This document shows positions 34,936 to 42,430 of a stretch of DNA of 64,000 bases, in pieces. Numbering within the stretch: position 1 is the first letter of the stretch; the number at the start of each line of letters is the position of its first letter. This DNA comes from Limibacter armeniacum. Lineage in GTDB: Bacteria > Bacteroidota > Bacteroidia > Cytophagales > Flammeovirgaceae. A program made the translations under genes and the position numbers. The notes below the pieces were generated by a model. That model made no database searches, had not been told where the DNA came from, and saw only the letters and a program-made list of their open reading frames with translations. The stretch covers positions 1,674,001-1,738,000 of the forward strand of contig NZ_JBAJNO010000008.1 of the NCBI RefSeq assembly GCF_036880985.1, given 5' to 3'.

Positions 34936-35637
34936 ATGGCTCACCTGAAATATTCTCAACGCCAAAAAATTGAAGCATTGCTAGCCGAAGGAATTTCTCA
35001 ATCGGAAATTGCTAGACAGCTTTGTGTAAGCCGTGCTACCATTAGCAGGGAGATCACACGTAATCAGTCTGAAGATGGGAATTATGTAGCCAAAAAAGCA
35101 GAGCATAAAAAAGAATTGAGAAGGTATATTGCCAATCAGCAGCAGCGGGATACAATAAAAGGAATACACCTCAAGCATAAATACCCAAAACTGGTCAAGC
35201 AGAAGAAGGTAAGACAATATCATAATCCCTTCCTGATATTTCTGGCTGCTACAAAACTCAAGCAAAGACTTTGTTTGGCCCGATTCAGAGTGGAATTGCG
35301 AGTTCTCAGGACTGATACGAGAGGTTATCGTGAACTGAGAAGCAAAACGCTTCGATTTAATCCTGATGGGATACAACAAAGAAATTCGCTAAACAAGATT
35401 TCGGTGATCAAAAGGTTTTATCGTAAAAGGTTATTGCACCCATTCGGAGGACGGGTACACCAAAAATTCTGGATGGACTACCGGTATTTTTTGCAGGCAT
35501 TCCAATATTATGGAGAAAAACAAGTGAGATATTACAAGCTGCTTACTTGTATAAAAAACTCGGAGAGGAATGTGAAATTATATGATGTTGAGCTTGAGTC
35601 AGCCAAGATATTGGTTGATGGAATTTCAGCAGCCTAG
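34936..35637 (+). CDS. Orphan IS30-type helix-turn-helix protein
   Basis: 233 residues, strongly basic. Residues 1-60 form an HTH_38 domain of the IS30 transposase type (YSQRQKIEALLAEGISQSEIARQLCVSRATISREITRN ranges over about 5-44), including the conserved Tyr-x-x-Arg-x-x-Ile start. Residues 60-233 do not look like the IS30 DDE integrase core: no D-D-E spacing is visible. This can be a transposase whose catalytic part was replaced or decayed, or a DNA-binding protein built from an IS30 HTH. It adjoins the palindrome cluster and has its own terminator. Confidence 0.65.
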   Translation: MAHLKYSQRQKIEALLAEGISQSEIARQLCVSRATISREITRNQSEDGNYVAKKAEHKKELRRYIANQQQRDTIKGIHLKHKYPKLVKQKKVRQYHNPFLIFLAATKLKQRLCLARFRVELRVLRTDTRGYRELRSKTLRFNPDGIQQRNSLNKISVIKRFYRKRLLHPFGGRVHQKFWMDYRYFLQAFQYYGEKQVRYYKLLTCIKNSERNVKLYDVELESAKILVDGISAA

Positions 35638-35673
35638 AAAAGGAGAAACATATTCTTAAGTTGAAGATTCGAT

Positions 35674-35697
35674 AGACCTATAAGGTCTTTTTTTTTG
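35674..35697 (+). terminator. Terminator of the orphan HTH gene
   Basis: Six-base stem AGACCT (35674-35679) with AGGTCT (35683-35688), loop ATA, followed by eight T. Confidence 0.8.
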
Positions 35698-36065
35698 TGA
35701 CAAAATTAAAGCTAACTGGAGATCTATTTTTTTAGAGAAACATTTAAGACAAATAAGACAGTCTGTTGCAATTTGGAATTGGGTGGTGGCAATACACGAA
35801 AGTAAATGGAAAATTAGATAGCTAAATAATAGACTTTGCCACGATTAACACTTTACAGCGAATGACGGTGATTGAGCGAAGCCGAAGTCACAATAAATAA
35901 TCCCTTCGGCTTCGCTCAGGGAACATCAAAAGAATTTGATGAATGCTAATTTAAAAGCTAAACATTAGTAGCTGAGTGTATTTATGCTGAGCGTGGCGGA
36001 GTAGTTATAGTTTTTCGTTCTTAGGCATCTTTCAGAAACTACTCTACAATTGTAATAAAATATAA
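35698..36065. other. Intergenic region with a 15-bp inverted repeat
   Basis: About 370 bases with no gene. Contains the long inverted repeat annotated separately at 35873-35918 and otherwise featureless AT-rich DNA. Confidence 0.5.
35873..35918. repeat. Long inverted repeat TGAGCGAAGCCGAAG
   Basis: Perfect 15-base arms (35873-35887 and 35904-35918) with a 16-base spacer. The arm has a much higher GC content than its surroundings. The type (GAGCGAAGCCGAAG / CTTCGGCTTCGCTC) resembles interspersed repeats seen in many Bacteroidota genomes. No T tract, so not an ordinary terminator. Confidence 0.85.
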
Positions 36066-36506
36066 ATGAGGCATTTAGGATATACAGAAAAATGGATTCA
36101 ATACGGAATTATTGAAAAGGAAACTATTGAATATCAATTGGATGCATTACGCAAAGGAGAAGATCAAAACCCTGAGTATTACAGGTACCAAGCATTGGTT
36201 AATTGGCTGAAACCTAAAGAATTTTTGACGGATGAAGAGGCTGAAAGATTTATTGAACTGACAAAAGAGGATTCTGATCAGGCGATGGCGGGTACAGCAG
36301 TAAAAGTCTTGCTTACATTCGATTCGCTAGCAGATAACCAGTTTGACTATTTATGCGCTGAATTTTCAAATTTTAGAGAATGGACTGAAAAAGTAATAGG
36401 CAGGGAGAGAATTAAGAGGCAAGTCTTATCACAAAATATGACATATGAGCTTTTTGAAAAATGTTTAGCACACTGTCAGCAATTCAATGAAAAATTTATA
36501 ATTTAA
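36066..36506 (+). CDS. Hypothetical helical protein (146 residues)
   Basis: An acidic, alpha-helical protein (EYQLDALRKGEDQNPEYYRYQALVNWL; LTDEEAERFIELTKEDSDQAMAGTAVKVLL), without signal peptide or membrane segments. No family recognised, though small soluble proteins of this kind are common in immunity or toxin-linked clusters of Bacteroidota. Lies in an AT-rich accessory stretch with orphan genes. Not close enough to a toxin gene to claim an immunity role. Confidence 0.6.
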   Translation: MRHLGYTEKWIQYGIIEKETIEYQLDALRKGEDQNPEYYRYQALVNWLKPKEFLTDEEAERFIELTKEDSDQAMAGTAVKVLLTFDSLADNQFDYLCAEFSNFREWTEKVIGRERIKRQVLSQNMTYELFEKCLAHCQQFNEKFII

Positions 36507-36647
36507 TTGGTTGTTCAAAATACAGATAATCTAATTATTTTGAATGAAATTATCGGGTGTGATTTTGGAAAGCATATTAACAAAATGGCACAGTCAAAGC
36601 TAAAAAAAGGAAATGTTATAGGGTAGTAGTAAGTTTTTTGAACTATT

Positions 36648-37286
36648 ATGAATACAGTTATATTATTAATTCCAGCATTATTTTTATTAATGCTCTTTCT
36701 TCCTACAATTGCTTTTATGTTGAAAGCTAGAAGGTATGGTGCAAAATTTACAATTTATGAAGCATTACTAAGAGCTTTTAGGAAGATAAATTATGAAAAA
36801 CTTTTTAAGGCATTAGCAGTGGTTCAAAATGAGGGGCTGGATATCAAGTTGACTGAGCTTGAAACACATTTATATGCTGGGGGAAATCCTGAAATGGTAG
36901 TAATTGCTTTTTTGAAGTATCGAAACCACCCAGTAGTCAATTTTACAATACTCACGGTATTTGACCTAATGGGAAAGAACGTGTTGGAAATAGCAGAAAA
37001 CGGAATTCCTGAATATGAATTAAAAATTATAGGGCACAAAGTTGGGAGGGTACAGGTTAACTATTCAGTGAAATTTATGGCTAAACTTTATGATTTGGAA
37101 TATAAGGTTCAACTTGATGTGATTGAAAATGAAATAATACAAAAATTAGAGCAGTCTTCTTGGCAATGGGATTTTCAAGATAAGCAACGGACTAAAGAAT
37201 TTATTCTATCCAATGTCTTAACCAAATCATATTGGGATGATATACTTTGTTTAAACCTGATAGAGCAACGGGTGTTTGTTTATTAG
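36648..37286 (+). CDS. FloA/flotillin-like protein lacking the coiled-coil tail
   Basis: 212 residues. A membrane anchor (about 4-24) is followed by sequence aligning to FloA (YqfA, PF12127): GLDIKLTELETHLYAGGN matches the G-L-x-x-x-x-x-x-L-E-x-H-x-x-A-G-G-N block, VFDLMGKNVLEIAENGI matches the I-D-L-A-G-R-D-V-L-E-A-V block, and ILSNVLTKSYWDDI the end of the PHB-like domain. Canonical FloA is about 330 residues with an Ala/Glu-rich C-terminal coiled coil, absent here. FloA marks membrane microdomains. Divergent, AT-rich neighbourhood; may have a different partner. Alignment done by eye. Confidence 0.65.
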   Translation: MNTVILLIPALFLLMLFLPTIAFMLKARRYGAKFTIYEALLRAFRKINYEKLFKALAVVQNEGLDIKLTELETHLYAGGNPEMVVIAFLKYRNHPVVNFTILTVFDLMGKNVLEIAENGIPEYELKIIGHKVGRVQVNYSVKFMAKLYDLEYKVQLDVIENEIIQKLEQSSWQWDFQDKQRTKEFILSNVLTKSYWDDILCLNLIEQRVFVY

Positions 37287-37307
37287 GGGTGTAGTAATTT
37301 TTATTTT

Positions 37308-37662
37308 ATGGTCTTATATCAAAAAATTAAAAGTCAGTATGCTATAAAATTAATGGCAATTGTCAGTTGTGTGATGTTTATTTGTAGTGGTAATGCTGCT
37401 TAGTCAATACAGAGATGTTTTGTTTGGTTATGTCAAAGGTTATGCTCCTCATAATTTTGCATTTAACTTTTCATTTTTTCTTACTGCAATGCTTATTTCA
37501 TTTATTCTGAGCATTACAGCATTGATAAGAGGCTTTTTGAATAGGGGGAAGTTTTCAGAGCCATCCGATAAGTATATAGTTATAGGTGGCTCTATGCCAA
37601 TTGTGTTAACTTTTAGTTGGTTTATATTCAGGATATTGAGTGTTATTTTTTTAGACGTATGA
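37308..37662 (+). pseudogene. Small membrane protein gene with a probable frameshift
   Basis: Two frames adjoin: an ATG at 37308 opens a 31-codon ORF ending at 37403, whose last codons LMAIVSCVMFICSG are hydrophobic, and a second frame (ORF from GTG 37387 or ATG 37393 to 37662) continues with VVMLLSQYRD and two further membrane helices (about NFSFFLTAMLISFILSITAL and IVIGGSMPIVLTFSWFIF). Moving one base near 37385 joins them into one three- or four-helix protein of about 117 residues. Either a real disruption, a sequencing error or a later internal start. The downstream gene overlaps the stop by four bases. Confidence 0.5.
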
Positions 37663-38138
37663 TCAGTTTTAAGGCTACTACTTTTTCAAGACAAGGTTAT
37701 TGGATGTATCTACTCAAGCAGTGGGGTAGTCGAGTTTTATTATGTGCTGCAGGAATAGCCATTTACCGTCATGTATATCTCGAAGAACCATTTAACCTTG
37801 GAAGATTGTTTGCAGCATCAATTTTTTTGATAAGTTTTCCATATCTAAGACATGATAGGATAGAAGAAGTGGTGATCAATGATGACTTGAAAAGAATTAA
37901 ATTAGTCTATTATCGGTTGATTTTTGGTAAGGATGAATGTAGTTTTTCATTCGATGAATCAAGAATCAAAGTGAAAACTGATAAAGAGTCATTTAAGATA
38001 GAATTTGGAATAAAGCAAGGTCAAAAATTTATTCTGAAGCAGGCGAAGGATGGATTTACTATTGAAACATTATCTAAACTATTAGATGAATTAAAGAATA
38101 GGCAATTGGTTTTAATACCTGATGATGACGCCTCCTGA
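37659..38138 (+). CDS. Hypothetical membrane-associated protein
   Basis: 159 residues from the ATG at 37659, which overlaps the preceding stop codon (ATGA), a sign of translational coupling; the ORF is open 14 codons upstream but that part overlaps the former gene. Hydrophobic stretches near 21-38 and 48-63 are followed by a soluble, Lys/Glu-rich C-terminal half with alternating strands (ECSFSFDESRIKVKTDKESFKIEFG). No family recognised. Presumably works with the preceding membrane gene. Confidence 0.6.
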   Translation: MISFKATTFSRQGYWMYLLKQWGSRVLLCAAGIAIYRHVYLEEPFNLGRLFAASIFLISFPYLRHDRIEEVVINDDLKRIKLVYYRLIFGKDECSFSFDESRIKVKTDKESFKIEFGIKQGQKFILKQAKDGFTIETLSKLLDELKNRQLVLIPDDDAS

Positions 38139-38261
38139 AGGAGTTGAATTGTGACCCAAATGCTAATCATAAACAGTAAATAAATGTTTGCCTTTCTTCA
38201 GTATTATCAGACGGCCTTAAAAAAGGTTAGTTAAAGTATTGTCAACTATAAACTAATTTTT

Positions 38262-38738
38262 ATGGGTTTTAATATCGCAGGTGTAGTAATCAACAAGAAC
38301 TACAAGGATAACCTGAATCAGTTAAATGAGGATATGGGTCTTGATTTTTCAAAAGCAGAAGAAATAACTTTTGAAGTAGCAAGTAGTAATTGGAAGGAGG
38401 AGGGAATATGCGATGCCTACTTCTGCGAGATGGGAACAATTCTGTTTATGAATCATGAAAATTGTTTGGAAGGTACTTCTATAACTAATGGGATTAACGT
38501 TTTTACTTTTGCCATGTCAGAAGTTACCATGACATTTTTGTTTTCTTATTATGAAGGAGAGCTGTTAGTTAGGGAATTTATGGCACATGAAGGTGAAAAG
38601 GAAAACGAATTGGGGGAACCATTGCCTTCAGAAGCAGGAACAGATGAAAGCGGAGCTACATTTAACCAAATAGGGGCAGTTTTAGGTAAATCATTTTGGG
38701 ATATTGACTTAGCTGAAAAGGCTTATAGATTATCATAA
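38262..38738 (+). CDS. Conserved hypothetical soluble protein
   Basis: 158 residues, acidic, beginning MGFNIAGVVINKNYKDNL. The order (N-terminal strand, SSNWKEEGICDAYFCE, GTILFMNHENC, NVFTFAMSEVTMTFLFSYYEG, then GKSFWDIDLAEKAYRL) recalls a small family seen in Bacteroidota, often near polymorphic-toxin or IS regions; I do not know a function. Possibly an immunity protein. Lies directly before the IS630-split gene and is followed by a terminator. Confidence 0.65.
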   Translation: MGFNIAGVVINKNYKDNLNQLNEDMGLDFSKAEEITFEVASSNWKEEGICDAYFCEMGTILFMNHENCLEGTSITNGINVFTFAMSEVTMTFLFSYYEGELLVREFMAHEGEKENELGEPLPSEAGTDESGATFNQIGAVLGKSFWDIDLAEKAYRLS

Positions 38739-38764
38739 ATCCAATTAGTTTTTTAAGCTATATG

Positions 38765-38797
38765 AAGGAATGGTATTGAAAGGCATTCCTTTTTTTA
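38765..38797. terminator. Terminator hairpin
   Basis: Eight-base stem AAGGAATG (38765-38772) with CATTCCTT (38784-38791) followed by TTTTTT; lies between the conserved hypothetical gene and the convergent disrupted gene. Confidence 0.8.
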
Positions 38798-39126
38798 TTG
38801 GAATGATAAACTAATCTTCCTTGAAATAGGAAACTTTTGCTCCAAATTTTGATTGAATAGGCTCAAGTTTTCCATTATTATATGTCTTTTGAATTATCCA
38901 ATTCGTTCCAAAAAACTTGGAATAAGATACAAACTCACTGTTATGTTTTTTGCGGGCTTCAATTTTGGTGTCTAAAGGAGTATTGGTTGGAGTATAAGGC
39001 AGATAATCTCCATTTTCATTATAGTAGCCAATTAAATCGATACCAATAAAACAGCCATTCTCAGGGAATTCAATATTATATTCTGAAAGGTCATATTTGA
39101 TTTTTCTGGCTCCTTTACTTAAGCAA

Positions 39127-39819
39127 CTATTGAAATGAAATGGAGAATTTCTCTCCTATGTTTTCAAGGATATAGATTATCTGTTTTTCTAGGTCTTGTT
39201 TAGAGGTATAAGCATACTTAGGCAACCATGTATATTTTATTTCTTTCCAGAGTCTTTCAATCAAATTAAGCTCAGGAGAATAAGGAGGGATAAAGAAGAG
39301 TATAAGTCCTTTATCCCTCCATTTTTCGATTTGTTCCTTGAATCTATGACTTCGATGTGTAGGTGCATTGTCTAACACGACAATGGTTGGACGAATTATG
39401 TCACTGGCAAAGCGATCAAAGCACTCAATAACTATTTCAGAGTTGGCAGCCCCTTGAAAGAGAAAAGACTTGAATGATTGTGTTCTACTCATAAACCCGA
39501 GTACGGTCAGATTTGCACTTGGCACGGAAGGAAGCAATATCCTTTTACCTTTTAGTTGCCATGCATAAGGCACACTTGGGATAAGGTTGACGCCCATTTC
39601 ATCAAAGAAATAAAGATCGATTCTTCCCTGCTCCTCCTTTTTCTTAAGTGTATTCAGCCATTGGTGGGCTTTTTCAAAGTCTTCCTGATTCCGTTTATGC
39701 AGCAAGCTTTTGCGGCTTCTTTTCCATCGGTAACCCCATTTCTTCATCCAACGTCGTAGCGTTGAGACTTTCACCCACTTTTGACAATGCTCCTTGATGT
39801 AGGTTTGAACTCTTGACAA
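39127..39819 (-). CDS. IS630 transposase, OrfB (DDE catalytic part)
   Basis: The second frame encodes the catalytic core: the first Asp in YFFDEMG (about 71-76), the second in VVLDNAPTH and the Glu in LNLIERLWKEIK, with the PPYSPELN motif just before it, giving the D-D-E arrangement of IS630 (DDE_3). The annotated TTG start is artificial; translation normally enters from OrfA by slipping back one base at the A8 run (39852-39859), giving IIDFLKDGVQRL then SRVQTYIKEH. The fused product has about 334 residues, the usual IS630 length. Confidence 0.92.
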   Translation of the reverse strand: MSRVQTYIKEHCQKWVKVSTLRRWMKKWGYRWKRSRKSLLHKRNQEDFEKAHQWLNTLKKKEEQGRIDLYFFDEMGVNLIPSVPYAWQLKGKRILLPSVPSANLTVLGFMSRTQSFKSFLFQGAANSEIVIECFDRFASDIIRPTIVVLDNAPTHRSHRFKEQIEKWRDKGLILFFIPPYSPELNLIERLWKEIKYTWLPKYAYTSKQDLEKQIIYILENIGEKFSISFQ

Positions 39820-39836
39820 GCGCTGTACGCCATCCT

Positions 39837-40130
39837 TTAGGAAATCAATGATTTTTTTTCCTCTGACGCCTTGAAACTTTTGCGGGGATGCTGCTGTGGC
39901 TTGCTATCATACAGACCTGAAAAGCCGTGCTGTTGCCAATGCTGAATCCAACGGCTAACCGTTTCGATTTTATTCACTTGCAAGATCTCAGTTAACTGTG
40001 TAAAGTTAAAGCCTTGGGCGTAAAGCAGGACTGCATGAGAACGGAGGCGTACCCGTGAGGAGGTATCGTACTTATACAGCTTTTCGAGCTTGCTGCGATC
40101 TTCTGGTGTCAGAGTCAGTTGTGGTTTCAT
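39837..40130 (-). CDS. IS630 transposase, OrfA (helix-turn-helix part)
   Basis: 97 residues: an N-terminal HTH of the IS630 type (RSHAVLLYAQGFNFTQLTEILQVNKIETVSRWI), a Gly-rich turn (HWQQHGFSGLYD) and a basic C-terminus. The frame terminates after KASEEKKSLIS, just past the A8 slippery run (GAGGAAAAAAAATCA, A8 at 39852-39859), where a -1 shift opens OrfB. Binds the terminal repeats. Confidence 0.9.
   Translation of the reverse strand: MKPQLTLTPEDRSKLEKLYKYDTSSRVRLRSHAVLLYAQGFNFTQLTEILQVNKIETVSRWIQHWQQHGFSGLYDSKPQQHPRKSFKASEEKKSLIS
39850..39862 (-). promoter_or_regulatory. Probable -1 frameshift site (A8 run)
   Basis: On the minus strand the run of eight A is followed by TC. Reading GAA AAA AAA TCA in OrfA and GAA AAA AAA ATC after slippage joins OrfA and OrfB without a stop. 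This is the usual place for programmed frameshifting in IS630 elements; efficiency is not known here. Confidence 0.75.
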
Positions 40131-41018
40131 GATATCACAACAAAACTTCCGTTTTCAATTGTTCCTCTGCTTAATCTGATATTGATTGGGTGAACAAGTA
40201 AATCTTCCCCTGATTTGTCGTTTTGGTTGTAATACACTCTAATTCGAACCAGTGATTCCCACCTACCATACTTTTTGGGTTCTGGATTTACATCAAAGTA
40301 AACCACCTCAATAAAGCCTGAAGCTTTTCTTTTGTTTGGAAGGTACATGGCGTACTGATTTGAACCACCAGTTAGTATAGACTTTTTTTCATTATTCTCA
40401 ATTTTGTCACTGTACATTGATTGTTTGCTATTTACGGTGACTTCATTGAGGTTCAATGTGATTTCCTGTAAGTGTATTTCGATTTCATTTGACTTTTCTG
40501 TTATTGGATTTGGCAAGATATATTCTTTGTATCCAATATGTGATATGATAACAGTATCAGTAGGATTCATTTTTAAAGAAAACCAGCCCTTTGGATTACT
40601 GGTAGTGCCATTTGTTGAGCCAAGAACACCTATTTCAGCAAATGGGATAGGTGCGTGACTTTTCGCATCTAAAACTAGACCTGAAAAAATATTCTGACCA
40701 ATTGCCTTGCTGTATGACAATGAGAGAGCAAGAAAAAATAGGAGTTTGGTAGTAGCCTTTATCATTGATATATATTGCTGTAGCCTAAATCAATTTTTAA
40801 AAAAATGAAGTTTATTTAACGCTTGCTAGCTGTAATAGCTTTTTAAGAGTATTACAGGAATTTCTGTCTAAGATAGAGTAGAATAACCACCTTGGCGAGC
40901 ACTTCATTAAAATAATCTGACCATCGCTGTTTTGATAATTCCTTTCTCTCGTCCTAAATTCGCCGCAAGAAGGATGTTTCAACATTCAGATATTGTTTTA
41001 CCAGAACTAACTTAGCAA

Positions 41019-41555
41019 ATGAAATTTTTTTCAATGATTGCGTGTCTGTTTTTTATCACTATGATTAATGTACAAGCGCAGGAAGCTTCAGCTTTTCACC
41101 AGTCTTTTGCAGAAAAGTGGGAAAGGTCAAAGGCTTATACCTTGGCGGTAGCAGAAGCAATGCCGGAGTCTGATTATGATTTCAGAGCGGCTGAAGGGAT
41201 TATGACCTTCAGAGAAGAGCTACAGCATATGGCAATGAACTTTGTCTTTTTGCAAGCATATGTAACTGGAGAGAAGGAGTGTGCTATCAGTCATGTCTCA
41301 GAAGGGTTTGACCATATGTCAAAAGCGGAGGTGATCGAGGCTTTGAACACAAGCTTTGATTTCGTGACTACAGTTTGGGAAAATACCCCTGAAAGTGCAA
41401 TGAGCGATAAAGTGGATTTCTTTGCTGAAGGCGTGAACATGAATAAGGAAGGGATTTTCCACCTGATGCGAAATCATGTGACACACCACCGTGGGAGATT
41501 GACGTTGATGTTGAGATTGAAAGGGATTAAGCCTCCTCGTTATGTGGGGTGGTAA
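41019..41555 (+). CDS. Secreted DinB-family protein
   Basis: 178 residues with a signal peptide (cleavage after VQAQ, about 20). The remainder is the four-helix DinB/YfiT fold: WERSKAYTLAVAEAMPESDYDFRA with later HMAMNFVFLQAYV, FDFVTTVW, and the His motif RNHVTHHRGRLTLMLRLKG. The three metal-site His residues are plausible (H73, H153, H157 region). DinB proteins are often thiol or metal-dependent transferases; the periplasmic form is common in Bacteroidota with unknown substrate. Monocistronic. Confidence 0.87.
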   Translation: MKFFSMIACLFFITMINVQAQEASAFHQSFAEKWERSKAYTLAVAEAMPESDYDFRAAEGIMTFREELQHMAMNFVFLQAYVTGEKECAISHVSEGFDHMSKAEVIEALNTSFDFVTTVWENTPESAMSDKVDFFAEGVNMNKEGIFHLMRNHVTHHRGRLTLMLRLKGIKPPRYVGW

Positions 41556-41666
41556 TTTCATAAGGCTTTAGAATAGAGAAGCTGGATACTAGACTTTATT
41601 AACAGCATTTTATTTGCTGTGGTGAAGCTCAATGTATACCAGCTTATCTTTTGTCTTGGAACTTCT

Positions 41667-41674
41667 TATATTTG
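41667..41674 (+). promoter_or_regulatory. Candidate -7 promoter element TATATTTG
   Basis: Exact match to the Bacteroidota -7 consensus TAnnTTTG, 29 bases before the ATG of the FAH-family gene. No clear -33 TTG at the expected spacing was found, so confidence is modest. Confidence 0.4.
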
Positions 41675-41703
41675 TAACCTTAAAAACGAAGAAATAAAAG
41701 CAC

Positions 41704-42312
41704 ATGAAGATTATTGCGATTGGCAGAAACTACGCTGAACATATAGCTGAACTGAATAACGAAAGACCGGACGAGCCTGTAATTTTCACAAAACCTGATA
41801 CGGCTATCCTGAAAAACAACACACCATTCTACTATCCTGATTTCACAAAGGAAATTCACCATGAGGTGGAAGTTCTGATCAAGATTTGTAAGGAAGGAAA
41901 ATATGTCAACCCTAAGTTTGCAAGCCGCTACTATGATGAGATCGGTTTGGGTATTGACTTCACTGCCCGTGACTTGCAGGCTAAGGCAAAAGACAAGGGA
42001 TTGCCTTGGGCATTGGCAAAAGGCTTCAACGGTTCTGCACCAATCTCAGAGTTTGTTTCTAAAGAAGAGTTTGATATGTCCAATCTGGATTTCAGCCTGA
42101 ACATTAACGGGGAAGAAAGACAGAAAGGCAATACAAGCATGATGCTTTGGAACTTCGATGAAATTATTTGCTACATCTCTCAGTTTATCACATTAAGAAA
42201 AGGTGATATTATCTTTACCGGTACGCCAAAAGGTGTTGGTGAAATCAAGGTAGGAGACAGGCTGGAAGGCTTTATCGGTGAGAGAAAAATGCTTGATTTT
42301 GAAATTAAATAA
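41704..42312 (+). CDS. Fumarylacetoacetate hydrolase (FAH)-family protein
   Basis: 202 residues, the compact FAH domain. Metal-binding glutamates are visible in HHEVEVLIKICKEGKYV (about 47-63), the SEFV substrate loop in KGFNGSAPISEFV, and FTGTPKGVGEIKVGD near the C-terminus. Members cleave or decarboxylate acylpyruvates or oxaloacetate. Small FAHD1-like enzymes of this length are often acylpyruvases or oxaloacetate decarboxylases. No pathway neighbours. A CTAG-rich segment separates it from the ABC-F gene. Confidence 0.88.
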   Translation: MKIIAIGRNYAEHIAELNNERPDEPVIFTKPDTAILKNNTPFYYPDFTKEIHHEVEVLIKICKEGKYVNPKFASRYYDEIGLGIDFTARDLQAKAKDKGLPWALAKGFNGSAPISEFVSKEEFDMSNLDFSLNINGEERQKGNTSMMLWNFDEIICYISQFITLRKGDIIFTGTPKGVGEIKVGDRLEGFIGERKMLDFEIK

Positions 42313-42319
42313 GAAACTG

Positions 42320-42427
42320 GAATATAGAAGCTAGATGCTAGAAACTAGAAAATAGATTATGTATTGTCTTTTCTCTAGCTTCTTCTCTCTAGATTCTAGG
42401 CTCTAGGTTCTTGACTCTAGAATCTAT
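42320..42427. repeat. CTAG-rich inverted segment
   Basis: About 108 bases with eight CTAG tetramers: three in a left part (42331-42349) of the form AAGCTAGATGCTAGAAAC and five in a right part (42373-42420, TCTCTAG / TTCTAGG / CTCTAGG / CTCTAGA). The two parts are roughly complementary and could form a stem. CTAG is usually rare in bacterial DNA. A reduced copy appears at 41571-41595. Confidence 0.7.
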
Positions 42428-42430
42428 ACA

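Larger units (their letters stand above)
39122..40171 (-). mobile_element. IS630-family insertion sequence, 1,050 bp
   Basis: Bounded by a duplicated TA (39120-39121 and 40172-40173), the target of IS630/Tc1-mariner elements. Imperfect terminal repeats: AGCAACTATTGAAATG at the left end and AGCAGAGGAACAATTGAAAAC at the right end (reverse strand), sharing AGCA and A-C-x-A-T-T-G-A-A-A with a four-base offset. It encodes a transposase in two overlapping frames joined by a likely -1 frameshift. Appears intact. Confidence 0.93.
38811..40765 (-). pseudogene. Secreted carboxypeptidase-regulatory-domain protein, split by IS630
   Basis: The N-terminal 198 codons (40765-40172) encode a signal peptide (cleaved near IGQ), a CarboxypepD_reg-like domain (NIFSGLVLDAKSHAPIPFAEI ... 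HLQEITLNLNEVTV) and the start of a second beta-rich domain. The remaining 102 codons lie on the far side of the insertion (39119-38811; SKGARKIKYDLSEYNIEFPENG ... VSYFKED with stop at 38811-38813). Joining the halves at the TA gives one uninterrupted 300-residue frame, so the gene was intact before insertion. A read-through into the element yields the present 212-codon ORF ending at 40127. Probably non-functional now. Confidence 0.9.

Noticed and set aside
39127-39819. OrfB as an independently started gene from TTG 39819
   Set aside because: The -1 frame continues without stop from OrfA through the A8 run, so it is part of a frameshifted fusion.
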